Source of the DNA: Hygrophila difformis
Taxonomy: Eukaryota; Streptophyta; Magnoliopsida; Lamiales; Acanthaceae
Direction: 5' to 3'
Assembly: GCA_030278955.1 (NCBI GenBank)
Contig: JAOANR010000009.1
Coordinates: forward strand, 38,712,945-38,776,944
DNA length: 64,000 nucleotides
The position numbers were made by a program, and so were the translations under genes. The notes beneath the pieces were generated by a model that saw only the letters and a program-made list of their open reading frames with translations, did not search any database and was not told the DNA's origin. Shown one piece after another: positions 1-12,373 of the stretch. Numbering within the stretch: position 1 is the stretch's first letter; each line of letters begins with the position of its first letter.

Positions 1-860
1 TCAGTATCAAGTGTACTGACAGGCTGGCTATTAGAAGTGCTTGATGCTGCTCAAAATAGTTTCTACATTAAATATATTTAGTGAATTATGTAATTATGTA
101 ATATTTACTAATAATGAACTGGTATTTATACACTAATCTACTCTCTGTATTGAGAGTCTCTCGCGTGCCTCTCGCACCATAGCAGCAATCTCAGTCGTCG
201 TAGGTGGTCGTGGTGTAGCATCCAGCTACGATCTAGTATGACCTGGAGTGCCTGAAGCTGAGTCACCCCCCGGTCAGACATCTATTGACAAAACAATCCG
301 GAATATAAGATACATGTATATTATGCACTTACATTGAGTTTAGGCCACAATTAAGAGAAAGTATGTGTTATGTTTTAAGATTTTGAACTTGGAAATCCTC
401 ATATGATATCTCTTATTATGATTAATCAATGTCAATGTCCGTTGATGTAGAAATATGGTCTATTGATGTTTCAGAATCAGTACTTCAATCCCTCTTTCTT
501 GAACAAGGAGCCATCCATCATGATGAATTATTGATCCACTGAGGTGGCACACCATAGATCTATTTACCGTCACAGTCACACTTCATTAGCGTGCCTAAGA
601 CTAGAGGTATTAAGATGGATTGGCAGTGAGACACGAGCTATCTTGTGGTGGGAGTGGGCTAGAATTACCTCGGTCCAGCTTAATCACCAATCCATTAGCG
701 GGTTAAGGGTTAGAGGCGCTAGCCTATGGTTTGTTTAATTAATTAATTAATTATTTAAATTATATAACACTTCTTACCACTCGTCTGGAGCAATGCTTAA
801 TCCTCTAGCTGTGAGGATTTAAGACGGAAAGCAGGATGAAGACTATCCCAAAGCTTGCTA
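1..860. other. Unassigned AT-rich sequence
   Basis: I see no gene that I can defend here. On the minus strand around 150-290 the sequence is relatively GC-rich and reads openly for about 40 codons, ending near a run of C at 266-271. This could be the tail of a decayed transposase or retrotransposon protein, but nothing diagnostic is visible. Short simple repeats (TTAA)n occur at 737-752. The stretch may be the distal part of the minus-strand LTR proposed just downstream. Confidence 0.3.
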
Positions 861-1397
861 CTATCTAGATATTGAATCAAAAAAGTAAATGCGGAAATGC
901 ATTAAACGAAAGGAAATGCTTTATTAAAGAAAATACACACTGTAGAAATGTAGTTTTTGTATTGGTGTTGAAACCATGTTTTCTGCCTAGAATTCGTCTA
1001 TTTATACAAGCATTGGTGGCTTCTGTGGAAAAGCATCTTTTGAGGATGAAACAGATACTACTCCAGACACAACTCCTCATGCTTTCTTTATTTCCTTGGT
1101 GTTGACAACTCCTATAAGGACACCCATGCATCCTTGTTCAGGATCGTGTTGCCTCGGACATGCTTGAGAATTCTTCTCGGATAGCGTTACTTCGACAGAT
1201 GTTGCTTAGGATGCTGATCTTCGTGTTGTGCACCTTTATTATATTTCTAGCTGTTTCCACGGGATACTATAGCTCGGGGTCCGATTGTTCGGATAGACCC
1301 TTGATCCAGGGGTTAACTAACGCTATTGGGCCTATTTGATGCATTGGGTCGTAGTTGAGTTTTGGGCTCTATTAATACATATTTTACATGTTAAACA
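861..1397 (-). mobile_element. Putative minus-strand LTR with promoter and poly(A) signal
   Basis: On the minus strand a purine run (AAGTTGGGGGGAT, 1398-1410) is followed at once by TGTTTAACATG, the usual arrangement of a polypurine tract and LTR start. Reading on, a TATA box (TATAAATA, 999-1006) and a poly(A) signal (AATAAA, 920-925) follow in order about 75 nt apart, as in U3-R. The far end is not recognised, no target duplication was found, and the start of this interval is a guess. The 1411-1569 segment would be the decayed internal tail of the same element. It could instead be another pararetroviral promoter. Confidence 0.35.
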
Positions 1398-1569
1398 ATC
1401 CCCCCAACTTTTTCTGCAATAATGGACCTGGTATTTGGCCCTTTTGTTGACAAAGGTTTGAAATTTCCCCAATCTGGAATTTTCTGTAACTATACCGTGA
1501 TTTGAGGACCTTCATTGATTAATATCTTTGAACATTGGATAGTCATCTTTATCCGTTCTCGGTAACTGC

Positions 1570-4500
1570 TGTAACGCCCCGAAAATTTTATACCATTTTC
1601 GTGACGTCACACGTATTAACTGTTCTAAACTGTTGATCACTCAGCTTAGACAACCAATACGAAGCTGGGTATAAACAGAAACATACACCACGGTAATAAC
1701 TGCCAACAAAACAATTAATAATCCCATGAACATAACATGGCATAGCCGGGCGACAAGCCCTGAAATGAATCAACGACATGATTACAAATCCAATACCAGA
1801 AATAACTAATAAATAAATCATATGTGACACACCGATCAAATCTAAGAAATAACAAATATTCTTGTCACAAAGATCATGTAAGAGCATATAACATTTATTC
1901 TAAACAAAAAATACAAGAAATGCAGCCTAGCTAGTCCGCTCAACCCGTACCCCCATTAACGTGTTCTGCGCGATCCGTAGCAAGATCTATAAAACAGACA
2001 ACAACAAGGGGTCAGTACAACGTACTAGGAAGGAATAGATATAGTAGGGGAAATGGGGTACATTTATAATAATAATAGATAAATAATAACAATATTTAGA
2101 AACATAAAATAAATCCAGAAAATAAACATCACACCGTTCCATACTGGTGCTTCAACCACTGGAATAAAAGATATATGATGAATGATGAGATGAAATGTTA
2201 TGACCTATAGTGTCTATCTACCCTAAATGCAACACATAGAATGTCTAGCTCACGTCCTAAGTACCATGGTTGGTATTCCTCCCTATATAAGGGTCCACTC
2301 CCCTTAACGGTCGGAAGAGATACCCACAGTGCCCCCGCCGCGGACACTGAAGCGCTAAGAAACATGGCTTACGGCAAACGGGTCTGGCTAGGATCATATC
2401 GTCCTTTAAACAACCAACAATGCACAGGATTTCACCCCTAAAGCATCAAGTAATTTGCAGTCACACATATGCACAAATAACATGTCAGTCACATAGTGAC
2501 AAGATAAACAACTCTGCACGAGTTACAATACATAATGAACAACTCTCCGCGAGTTAGAATATTTAATCAACAACTCTCCACGAGACATAACCACGGGCTC
2601 ACCAAACCCCACATACCGGCTCTCATAACATAATAGTATTAGAGATATTCGCACACGGTTCTAACCTAATTCTAAGGCATCTTCATTATACGCAGGTAAT
2701 CCGATCATACGGAAGTTTCCAATTCTAAGGCAACAATAGACTAATATAATAATAGTCTATTTGTATTCCAATACCTAACCCCTATCTAATATGCTATTAT
2801 AACCCCTTCTTGTATTATAATTCTTCAAAACTTGCTTTTCGCACATCTCCAGCCTTCAAGGCTTTAACACGAACTCACGGTTGATCCGTATATAAAAATA
2901 TAATAATAAGAATTAAAATAATTCCCACAACAATACCAACACACTAGCCTCTTCATTCCTCCAACATCAACATCCATCCCCAATCACCTTCTCCAACATT
3001 CATCTTCAACACCTTTCTTCAATCCCACCAATCTACACTAACACATTCTAGCAAGCAATACAATCAATTCATTCAACAAGAACAGCCAAAGAATCAAAAC
3101 ATAGTCAATTCCCTAATTTTAATCAATTTAAACCAACAACCAATAATATTAGTTAATTAGTTAACTAGTATGGATGGTTTCATATTACAATATAGACTTT
3201 GACAACACTTAAGTAACCAAACAAAGATCTCTAAACAAAATAATAAAAATTGATTTAATTCTAAACTATTCCACAAGATTTTAAAAGAAAGAGCTTTTAT
3301 AAAAATCTCCAACATTATTACTCTAACTTCAAAGACCTCAACCATTAAATCCCATAAATCATAAGAAAAATCCATTTTCTCCAGTTATGAAGTATCAAAC
3401 ACATGCTTAACAATATATTCCAATACCCATTCATAAATCCATAAGCATGATTCAACATGAATTATAACAAACACTTCAATATAATTACTAATACTCCATA
3501 TGAATTAAACTCACATATCTCCATCTCTTCAAATTCAAGAATCACTATCTTCATTTCTAGATTTATCCAACCAACATCTTTAGCACAAATTCAAATACCC
3601 ATCCAAGTACTTTTTTAACACATTAATTTAATTTAATATATCAAGAGTCACAATATTACTCATTCAAAAAGTACCCAACGGCCAACACAAACTATTTCAA
3701 TAATTCAAACACGTGGCTCCTAAATACTCAATATGTAACAAGTTACCCATTCTACTAGAAATCTTGAGCACCAGAATAACTAAATCACATTCACATTCAT
3801 ATTCTTCCCCAATCGACCAATACAATAATTTGAACAAGAAATTTTTCCAACTTAAACATAAGTCCCACAACACCACTTTTAACAAAGAGAGCTCAACTTA
3901 TGATTCCCTTTAGACATAAAGACAAAGGTTCAAACACCACCACCACTGGCAGTCACCACCATTACTACTAGTCATGCACAACAATCACCACTACCACGCC
4001 GCTGGCGACAAGCCGGCGGCTGCCACACCGTGACGCACACCTGTGCGTCACACACCCCTGCCACAACGCCACCGCGTGCTGTGGCATCACCACCAGCTGG
4101 AGGTGGCGCCTCCGGCCTCGCCATGGCCGGCACTAACAGCCCTGGCTCCTCCCATCGCCGCCGCCGCAGCAGCGGCACACCCGCTAGAGGTAGACCCATC
4201 TTCGGCGAAAAGAAGGAAATGGCAACGGTAAAAATAGCGAAAGGGGAAGAAGGGGAAGAGGGGAAAAAGAAATGCAATTACCTGACCAAGAGTCCATCCC
4301 CACCTTGAAGCTTCCATCCATGGCTACTCTTCTTCTCCCAATCGCGATTTGCCTCCATGGAAGAATCCCTAATTTTTGCTCTTGAAGTGGTGACGGGAAT
4401 GAGTGAAACTTGAAAGCTTTCCCACAATTTGTTCCAATATAAGGGTTAATAATAATCAATTTGGGCCATAGTCATTTCCACTTTTGGGCCATAACAAATT

Positions 4501-4889
4501 TGAATTATGATTTTCGGCCATTACAAACCATCTTTGTTCAATTTTAGGCCATCGAGACGTTTTAAAATAATAGTTGACCCCACCAACTTTTCTTTATTAT
4601 ATTTTGACCCCATCAGTTAACTTACCAACTTTTTTTCTATTACATTTTGACCCCAAACTTTAGATTTTTCATTGAATTTAGTCCAATAATAGCCCATCAT
4701 GCTTCCGATAATTAAATTAAGCACTAAACTTCATACCTTGGGTTTGACCGCCTTGCTGCCGGGTCTCCTGAGCTCTGGGACTTTACGGACTTCCTCCAAC
4801 CACGCAACCGCGACCGATGGTTCGCCGATTCTTGGTTCCTTCACCAACAAACAACACAGTCCTATTTCGTTTCCTACCTTAGGACGTAA
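1570..4889 (-). mobile_element. Probable Gypsy-type LTR, minus orientation, boundaries partly inferred
   Basis: The left edge TGTAACGCCCCG matches the terminal consensus of the large Gypsy LTRs found elsewhere in the window (TGTAACACCCCG at 8475, 16371, 28979, 32024, 51953). About 440 nt in, AGTACAACGTACT (2014-2026) is the same kind of small hairpin that those LTRs carry at the same place. The right edge is set at GGACGTAACA (4880-4889), but no target duplication supports it. A GC-rich, Ala/Pro-coding-like patch at 3940-4300 shows no conserved protein and is best read as LTR sequence. A degenerate solo LTR is the simplest explanation. Confidence 0.45.
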
Positions 4890-4953
4890 CAAGATATGGG
4901 TAAAGGGTTTTAACTAAAATTATGGGAATATTTGGAATACTGAAAGCCTGAAT

Positions 4954-5175
4954 TTTATTGAAGAAATATTAAAAATATTATTCCAAATATAATTTCCCCG
5001 AATTGAGAAGACAGATACTTAGCTCCTCATGGAGGAAGCAAGACTCTTGGGGGATGCACCCCATACTATTACAAACACAAAAGAATATTTTCAGAAAGAG
5101 AAATATTACAAATGTTTTGAAGAGTTGGGAAGATTTTTCGATGCCTTTCCTCTGCTTCAAACTTCTTTATTTATA
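4954..5175 (-). promoter_or_regulatory. Pararetroviral promoter TATA box and poly(A) signal
   Basis: On the minus strand GCGCCTATAAATAAAG places a TATA box at 5168-5175, about 520 nt beyond the last viral ORF. A poly(A) signal AATAAA lies at 4954-4959, roughly 210 nt further along. In caulimovirids the genomic promoter follows the last ORF and the poly(A) signal lies a couple of hundred nt downstream of the start, giving a terminally redundant transcript. The spacing here fits that plan. Activity is not implied. Confidence 0.5.
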
Positions 5176-5694
5176 GGCGCCCACGGACTTCAATTCCGGA
5201 TTCCAATCTTCCTCTAATTCCATGTGACATCACTGCGTTCGTTACATAGCATTAATTTCCACCGGCTACATTATTGTCCTTCAGAAATTATAGTATTTAG
5301 GTGGCTATTTTGTCAACTCTCCACCTTCCTTTGTCGGCCATTATTTGCCAACTATATCTCTTTACTTTGTCGGCCATTCATTGTGGGGTATTGCCGTCAC
5401 CACTTTTTCTCTTACATCCAGTTGTTCTCACTTTGGCTTGTGAAAGTTTTTTGGACGTTTCTTCCCTTTGTCTTGTTCGAATCCGGATTTCTTTTGGGTT
5501 ACTTGGATTTTCGTGCCGAATAGGGGGTTTTTCCTGTTCTACGCAATATGGGCATATGTGGTTGTCCCATTGGCCAACATGCATCATATTACATGCCTTC
5601 TTTCTAGTAGACTCGGTTGCTGGTAACTTATTTTCCCAGATGAGAAACCTCTTCTTTTCAAACGCGGCTTACGCAAACTCAGTGCTTTTCTCTG

Positions 5695-6590
5695 TTAAGG
5701 AATTAACCAGGAACAATCCATTTCAATTGTTTGAAAATATTTTAAATGGATATTTGACCTTTTCCATCTCGGTGAGACAGACCAAAATCCCCATGCTCGT
5801 CTGATGGAGATCTCATCTTCACTATTGGAAGATACTAACGGTGCCTTCTCTTCAGTGGACTTGACTCTGTTGAAAGTTATCATATCAGGTCTTTGTAATT
5901 TTATAAAATGAAAGACCGGATCGGAACCATTCCCAACAATTTCTGGGGCCGCTGAAATAAATTTAAGCTCCAGAATATCTCCTATTTGCAGGTGCGGGTT
6001 GTTCTGCCATGATTCATGCACCACACTACTTATCCAACTGGGAAGTTTTTCTATTTTTGGAAACCGTGGTGATGTCGTATGCACCGATGCTAATGCTCCG
6101 AAATTATACCACTTTCGAATTTCTTCTGGCTTCGACCTTTCGAGCATCCAGACCCTGTTGTATATTCCGGATGTTTCGATCATCGTCTTGTTGGGGTTAG
6201 TTCCCCTTTTAGAAAACAGTTGCTCCTATTTTCCTTGGTAGTCCAGCCAGGCGGTAGAAAGGACCTTCTCCTCTGAATTAACCTTAGAGGTGCCTGTCAT
6301 TGGCCTGAGGTTAATTTCTTCCTCTTTTACCCCAGAGGCAGTGGGTTGACTTGAACTTTCGGAAATGTGACTTTCCTCTTGCTGAACATTTTTGCCGGTA
6401 TCCGACAATGGTTCCTTTGAAGCAGTGCTTGAATCTGCTTCTTCATATGTGACCACCTCAGCTTTTTGGGCACATTCTCTTTGTTTACCAGGGTAGCTGA
6501 CGCTTTCCTGATTGACTCTAGTACCGATTCCCATAGCATTGTCATTGCAATGTGGGAGGTTCGAATATCATTGCGGATCATGTCCACATC
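5695..6590 (-). pseudogene. Pararetroviral ORF downstream of RNase H, function unknown, broken
   Basis: Two main open segments run on the minus strand: 6226-6534 (102 codons; a second frame is open over 6327-6587) and 5695-6183 (162 codons). The first is rich in Ser, Glu, Lys and Gln, as in a disordered linker. The second is better structured, with aromatic and charged patches such as KLPSWISSVV and GDPVFHF-like stretches. The region follows the end of the viral RNase H directly and lies just before the viral promoter, the position of the last caulimovirid ORF (transactivator-like in some genera, unknown in others). I cannot assign a function. Frame changes between the segments show it is dead. 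Confidence 0.5.
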
Positions 6591-6785
6591 ACTCTAATGT
6601 ATTTGGCAAGCTGTTTTTGCATTGATATCCAGCTATCCAAAATGCTTTGATAGCTTCTCAAGATTTTCTCTGAAGTGCCTGAATCTCGTAATGATGGAAT
6701 CTGTTTCAAATGCTTTCATCTCTCGTCAAGAAATCTGCAAGAACATTTTGCATGAGATTTTATAACATCAATATCATGAGGTTTT
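6590..6785 (-). pseudogene. Pararetroviral RNase H, C-terminal remnant
   Basis: On the minus strand, near 6705-6750, the translation includes the short motif NVLADFLTRE, characteristic of the end of pararetroviral and retroviral-type RNase H. It follows a decayed stretch at the LINE junction. It continues the RNase H segment found on the far side of the LINE at 15992-16365, which shows that the LINE landed inside this domain. At least one frame change and several stops are present. The junction with the LINE 5' end, near 6785, is approximate. Confidence 0.6.
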
Positions 6786-8855
6786 ATTAAATTTATTAGA
6801 AAATGAAGGGGAGTTCAGGTAAGTCGGCGGTGGTGGCGGGGTGTTCTGCACCGGAAGGAGGTAGGCAGCGGTGGGAGGGGCTTAATCGTGGGATTGGGGG
6901 CGGTAGTAGGGGGAGGCTGGTGGATAGAGGTGGACCTTTCATCAGACTTTTATCTGGGGTTGAAGGTGATAGGGGGGATCTAGAATTAGGAGGAATCTGT
7001 TTGGGGTTTACATTTGAAATATTCCAATAAACCAACCGATTAGTGAACTGCTGAAGGAGGTAGATAAGGTGGCGAAGGTGAAGGAATGGTTTTTTCCAGC
7101 AAGACAGTGGCCGGTGGGTGGATACAAGTTTGGGTTCTTCAGATTCCAAAGTAGAGAGGAAAGAAGTAGGGTGATCGATAGTATGCACGGGAAGTTAGTG
7201 GTAGGGAGAAAGTTAATTGTGAGATGGGCTTACCCAAGTAGGAGAGCTGCTGAAGCAAATAGGGTGGAGGGGATTAAGAAGAACAGTTGGGTGGACCGAT
7301 CGAGAATAAGTATGGCGATGGCTACTAAGGGGCATCGAAGCATTACTTTCAAAGATGCTTGGCGCGATGAAAGAACATACGTAGAGGTGGCTAAAGGAGA
7401 TAGAAATAGGGCCTCATTTGGGTGGAAGGGGAGCTTCAAGAACCCTGTTAAGCTGGAGCCGGTGAGCAGGGATCAAACATGGTTGGATAAGGCGGTGGTG
7501 GTCGAACTATGGAGTTTGGAAATACTGACTAACTTCCAAGATTGGCTATTTCGGGTTTTCCAAGAATGTGATGAAGTGATATATGCCGGTGGGCTCTTAG
7601 TGGTGGTGGTGTTCCATAACACCGTGAAGAGGGACTGTTTTCTTGAACATCAGGGAGATCGGAATCTCACTGTATGGAAGAGGAAGTGGGCAGTAGGTGT
7701 GATGGTGGGGAATACTTTAGTCTGGACATACTTTTTCGGATTACCATTTAATGTGTGGAGTGAGGAAAATTTTAAACTTTGGGTGTCCGGATGGGGGAGA
7801 GTGATGAATGTGGACAATGAGACCGCGGGGAGGAAGAGGCTGGACATGGCGAGGGTGTTGGTAGCTATGAATTGGAACTGCGTGGCCCCTTCGACAACCC
7901 GGATTCAGATTGGTAAGGATTATGTTGATGTCAAAGTTGTGACGAACTTCTGCGAGGCAGTGGTGGTAGCTGACCCTTTTTCAAAGACAGAAACAAAGGA
8001 TCCAGTGGAGGTGACCGAGTCGGAAGCCACAGAGAGACCATCGGAGAAGGTATGTGTGTGGAGATCCGGGCCTCAATTGCATGGGGAAGTGGAAGGATCC
8101 AAAAGGATTGTGCATGGAAACACTCAAGTTTTAAATTCGGCGGCTAAGGAGACCAAAATAATAATGTCTCAGTGTGGTACCAGTTCCCCAGAGGAGTTAA
8201 GGCACAAAAATGAGGAGGTGATGGGCCAAGAGGGGGGTATGGACCCGGGTAGTGCTGGGCCTAGGGCAGATAAGCCCGTAGGAATGGGAGTGAGGGGCAG
8301 TGTGGGCCTGAAAGTTTGGTGCGCGAGCCCTATAAGACAGGCCTGAATGAGAATGCTGGATCGGTTTCTCAACCTTGGGGACCAATGAGTCTGGAAGATT
8401 CAGAAGAAGAAGGGGCGATAGATTCGAGGGTGGTTTTGAGTGAAAAGGGCACGGACAGTAGTAAGGAAAGTAAGTGTAACACCCCAGTTTTTGGCCACCC
8501 AGGTTGGGATGTCACCGCCACACCTCCCTAGCAAGACACGGTTTCTCCGAGCTTGCTAAAGAGATGCAAGGCTATGGTTTTCAGAATTTAAAACATTCAA
8601 ACAGCCCATTCATATATAGTTTAAAAATAATATATCAAAGTTGCAGCGGAAAGTAATAATTACATATGTATAATGCAGCGGAATTTAAAATTGGGCCAAC
8701 ACGGCCAAAATACGGGTTAAACAGGCCCGTTCATACAAATCATAACTAAGAATAGAATAATCAAATAAAATAATGTTTTCCCAAATATCCCATCCATGCA
8801 TATGATGATGCATATTGTTCATACTCTGTAGAAAAAGGAAAAAACATGGTTTGGT

Positions 8856-8871
8856 CAGCAAAAACTTGCTG
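8856..8871. promoter_or_regulatory. Conserved LTR hairpin (family-wide)
   Basis: CAGCAAAAACTTGCTG lies beside GAGTAAGTTAAC in LTR A. Equivalents: 16761-16775, 24491-24506, 29335-29350, 36224-36239, 41724-41739, 47618-47633, 52338-52353, 57117-57133, and probably 2014-2026. Stem sequences differ but stay complementary. Confidence 0.6.
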
Positions 8872-9111
8872 AGTAAGTTAACACATACATGATTATGGCG
8901 TTTCAAGGCCATTAATTAGATTTGAATAAAACATGTGCATACAAGACATGATTTAATGTATTCATCTAATAACAATTTAACCGCATAATTTAAGAGACAG
9001 GGATTTCATAAGATCATAAATATAGCTTGCAAAGTAATTAAATAAATTGACATAAATTTAAAAGCACAATTTAACCGGAATTTAATTTAAACAAATGTCT
9101 TGCTTCGTTTC

Positions 9112-9297
9112 TTTCACAGATCACCATCGCTAGGGCTCTTATGTCCGCCAGCCTTACGCTCGGGCTCTTATGTCCACGAGTATCATGGTCAATCTTTTAA
9201 TAGGTTCATTACGTCCACTAGCCATACAATCAATATGTCGCTAGGGCTTTTACGTCCACTAGACATACACTTGGGCTCTTATGTCCACAAGCCGTAA
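9112..9297. repeat. Tandem hairpin array in LTR A
   Basis: About five imperfect units share a core GGGCTCTTATGTCCA flanked by complementary arms. Arms differ between units but keep pairing: CTCG/CGAG (9160-9180), CTAG/CTAG (9240-9262) and CTTG/CAAG (9271-9293). This looks like compensatory change within one array. The array occupies the same LTR position as unrelated arrays in the other LTRs of this superfamily. Confidence 0.6.
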
Positions 9298-11555
9298 ACA
9301 AAATTGACAGTATGCAGTTTAGTCATAAACCCTAATGTTTTAATTTTCTCTTTGTTTAGAAAGACCCATTTTCCAAATTTAGTAAGTTTCTCAAAATATA
9401 CTATTTCAGGACGCTATCCGCTCCGATATCATTTAAAATCCTTTTCAATAAGATTTTCAAGATTTGACTTGGTCAAAACCACTGTTTACTCCAAAATTAA
9501 TTAAAAATCAGTTTTAAGTTTAAAAATTCTGAAATTTGACCAGTGACTCGAAAACACAGAGATGAACAAGTTTAATGTTTTAAGTTTTTCGATCCGAGAT
9601 ACGAAATTAAGTGAAAAACGTCAATTGTTAATGGGATAATAATCTGTCCGAATTTCAACACAGCAGTTTCAAGATTTCAAGATCTACCATAGCAAACTAA
9701 CTCCAAATTTGATGAAATTTTATAGGGAGATGCTTAAGACATATATCTACTAGTTTCATGTCCAACAAAAGATCTAATTCATCCTATATCTATTGTCAAA
9801 AACGCCTACAAGTTCGGACCAGGAATCTGTCAAGATTTCAAGATTTAAATTTAGAACAGTTCGGTTCGGAGTCGATTTCCGATATCAAATCTCAACGAAA
9901 AATTCCAAAAATTTACGGAGGTGTTATTAACGTATAGAGCTACAATTCTTATGTTTAACACCAATCCTAAGTCGGTTAGATTTAAGGTAAAAATCAACCT
10001 CAAGTTCGGATAAAGAATCTATCACCGTTTCAAGATCTAAATCGAAGGCAGGTCTGTTTGTGGTTATTTTCGGATATCAAAACACAATGAAAAATTATGA
10101 AATTTTTACAGAAGATAGATCTATGTCTTAGAAACGTTTTTTGTGTTTTAAGTTTTCTCGTTTGAATAGATTTAAGAGTTCGAAAAAATCGTGCAAAAAC
10201 GCTGCGCCGTAAGGATTTTAGTTGTGACAGATTTTACGTTCTTGATTCAAATCTTTAGATCAAATGAATTTTAATTCTCCCAAACCATGTAATTATTAAC
10301 TTCCAGTCCACCATTTATCTCCTTGATTCCGTCGGGTTCTTCGCTCACGACGATAGAAGACTCCCAAATTTCGTCCAAGACAGTCTCCTCTCTTTCCTTC
10401 GTGCCTCCGACGATTCCGGAATTAGGGTTTTTTTTATAATGTTCGGGATTGATTAAGATATTTATTTATAGATGTGCAAGACCTAGGGGACGTCCAAAGG
10501 CTGCCCCTAAGTGTCTTGAACCGAAAGGAAAGTAACCGAAGTTGGAAAATCCGGATTCGGGCGAGAGAATCTCGCAACTGCCGTTTCTGTCGAGTGGCGT
10601 GGGGTTGGCGCACCTTTAGGCCAAACAGCGCGCGGCCACCGCGCGGGCTCCGCCTGGACTTCGGTCCGGGCCGAGTCGTGCGATTCGTCGGGCTTTTCTC
10701 CTCTCTTTCGGACTTCTATCCCTCTATGTTCTCGGGCTCCATATGCGGGCTATCTTCGAGCTCCGATTTCCTATCTTAATTTTATCCAGATCTAAATTTA
10801 CATTTGGACTCGAGTTATTGAGTCCATCGGTGTTGGGTTCCCATGTAACCATTTATTTGATTAAATTGTCTTCGGCTTCCCGAGTTCTCGAAATTTTGAT
10901 TCCTTTTTAATTTAAATTCCATTTCTCATCTCTTATGATTCTTTACCTATTTATCATGTTTATTTATTTATTATATTTATTTATTGTTTATTTATTTGTT
11001 TATCTATTTATGTTATGTTGCAAAATTCCCGGGTATTACAGTAAGGCACGACAGGGGCTCTCCAAAGCAAAGAGCGGGGAGGAATTGGAGTTGAGGAACA
11101 GTCAATTGATATGGTCCCGGAAACAGGATTGGAGTGGTGTGGCGGAACCGGCAGGGAGGTGAATTGGGCGGAGGAAAGACTGAAAGAGATTGAAGCTGTT
11201 GATGGCGTTATGGTTGAAGTTTTTGGTGGCAAAAAAGGAAAGGCTCGAAAAGGTAGGAAAATGCGTGGGAGGGTTGGGAGGAGAGGTAAGGTTTACCGAG
11301 GCTCAATTCACAATTTAATAGGGAAGGGTGGGGATGGTTTTGCTCCATTGCAGTTTACAACAGTTAGATTAAAGGAGGGGGTCAAGTTAGTCGATTACTC
11401 GGAGATAGAGGAAACTTTGTCCCTTGCGGATAAACTAGGTTTGGGATGTTTGGTGGGAAGAAGGGAGGCGGAGCTGAGGGTGAGAGAGGAGTTGGAAAGG
11501 GAGGGATAAGCAAGGTTGCTTCGGTTGGTGGGGTTGTGGGCTGCTATGTGATCAG

Positions 11556-12290
11556 ATGAAGATTGTTACATGTAATTTAAGGGGCTTGAACGGGGGAATC
11601 AGGCGCAGGGGAGTTATGAGGTTGTGTAAACGGGTGCGACTGTCCATGGTGTGCCTTCAAGAGACCAAAATGACTGAGATCTCGGACAGGCTAATGCATA
11701 GGATTTGGGGCTCATCTGGATGTAAGTTCTGTTACCAGCCCGCATTAGGAAGTGCCGGGGGGTTGTTGGTAGTTTGGGACACGAGCTGGGGTAATTTTAG
11801 CGTGGTGGAAAAAGTGCATAACTTCATTTGGGTTCGGGGGAAGCTGGGGAGTGTCGAGGTGATGTTGAATGTTATTTGCATTCATGCACCCAATGACAGG
11901 CGAGAGAAGGCTGATTTTTGGGATTTGTTAGCTACGAAGTGTAACACGGGGAATGGAGAGTCGTGGTGCGTTGTTGGGGATTTTAATGCAGTGGCTTGGG
12001 AGGGCGAAAGGGTAGGCTTAACTGAGGATGCGGGGGCTTCTAGAGAATTCAGGGAATTCATTTATAGGGCGGGGTTAATGGACTTGCCATTGGAGGGGGG
12101 AGAATTCACTTGGTTTGGGAGGGGGGTAGTGCTTGTAGTCGTTTAAACAGATTTCTGTTATCGCCTGATTGGTTAAGCAGAGTAGAGAGTATAGTCCAAA
12201 GAAGATGTGAGTCGGTATCATCCGATCATTATCCGGTGAGCTTGGAAGTAGGGGGAAGAAGTGGGGTTGTAAACCGTTTAGGCTATACAA
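11556..12290 (+). pseudogene. LINE ORF2, AP-type endonuclease domain
   Basis: The endonuclease nicks target DNA for target-primed reverse transcription. The start MKIVTCNLRGLNG is the classic beginning of plant L1 ORF2, with the first catalytic Asn. LQETKM supplies the catalytic Glu, GDFNAV the Asp/Asn pair, and SSDHYPVSL (second frame, about 12217-12243) the terminal Ser-Asp-His motif. A frameshift near 12110-12146, in a G-rich run, moves the last third into a different frame (12110-12328). All key residues of the fold are therefore still visible, but the domain is broken. Confidence 0.85.
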
Positions 12291-12373
12291 TTATTGGATG
12301 GACGACAAAGAATTCACAAGCATTGTGAAGGCGGCATGGGATGAGGACAGGCCTTTTTGGAAGTGTAGGCTAA

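Larger units (their letters stand above)
8475..11040 (-). mobile_element. Solo LTR A (Gypsy type), 2566 bp, TSD GTAAG
   Basis: The plus-strand termini are TGTAACACCCC and GGGTATTACA, so the LTR is in minus orientation. The 5-bp target duplication GTAAG is perfect (8470-8474 and 11041-11045), and the LINE ORF1 sequence continues across it. There is no internal region or second LTR, so this is a solo LTR left by LTR-LTR recombination. It carries the family hairpin (8856-8871) beside GAGTAAGTTAAC, and a tandem hairpin array (9112-9297). Long open stretches inside it (for example 10474-10779) are not genes. Confidence 0.95.
7022..11509 (+). pseudogene. LINE ORF1 (RRM-type RNA-binding protein), split by LTR A
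   Basis: ORF1 would bind LINE RNA in the ribonucleoprotein particle. The open segment 7069-8346 (425 codons) begins within an RRM-like fold: YKFGFFRFQSREE resembles RNP1 and GRKLIVRWA the last strand. In-frame sequence upstream of the Met (from about 7022) belongs to the same fold, so the true start is earlier; an out-of-frame open stretch lies at 6803-7030. After about 8320 the frame shifts to 8316-8474, where solo LTR A is inserted. The coding sequence resumes at 11046 and continues, with another shift, to 11509. The C-terminal part is basic (KKGKARKGRKMRGR), as expected for nucleic-acid binding. Confidence 0.7.

Noticed and set aside
4030..4308. GC-rich Ala/Pro-coding frames as a host exon
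   Set aside because: Several frames on both strands are open at once, which reflects composition, and nothing conserved is seen. The position fits the interior of a putative LTR.
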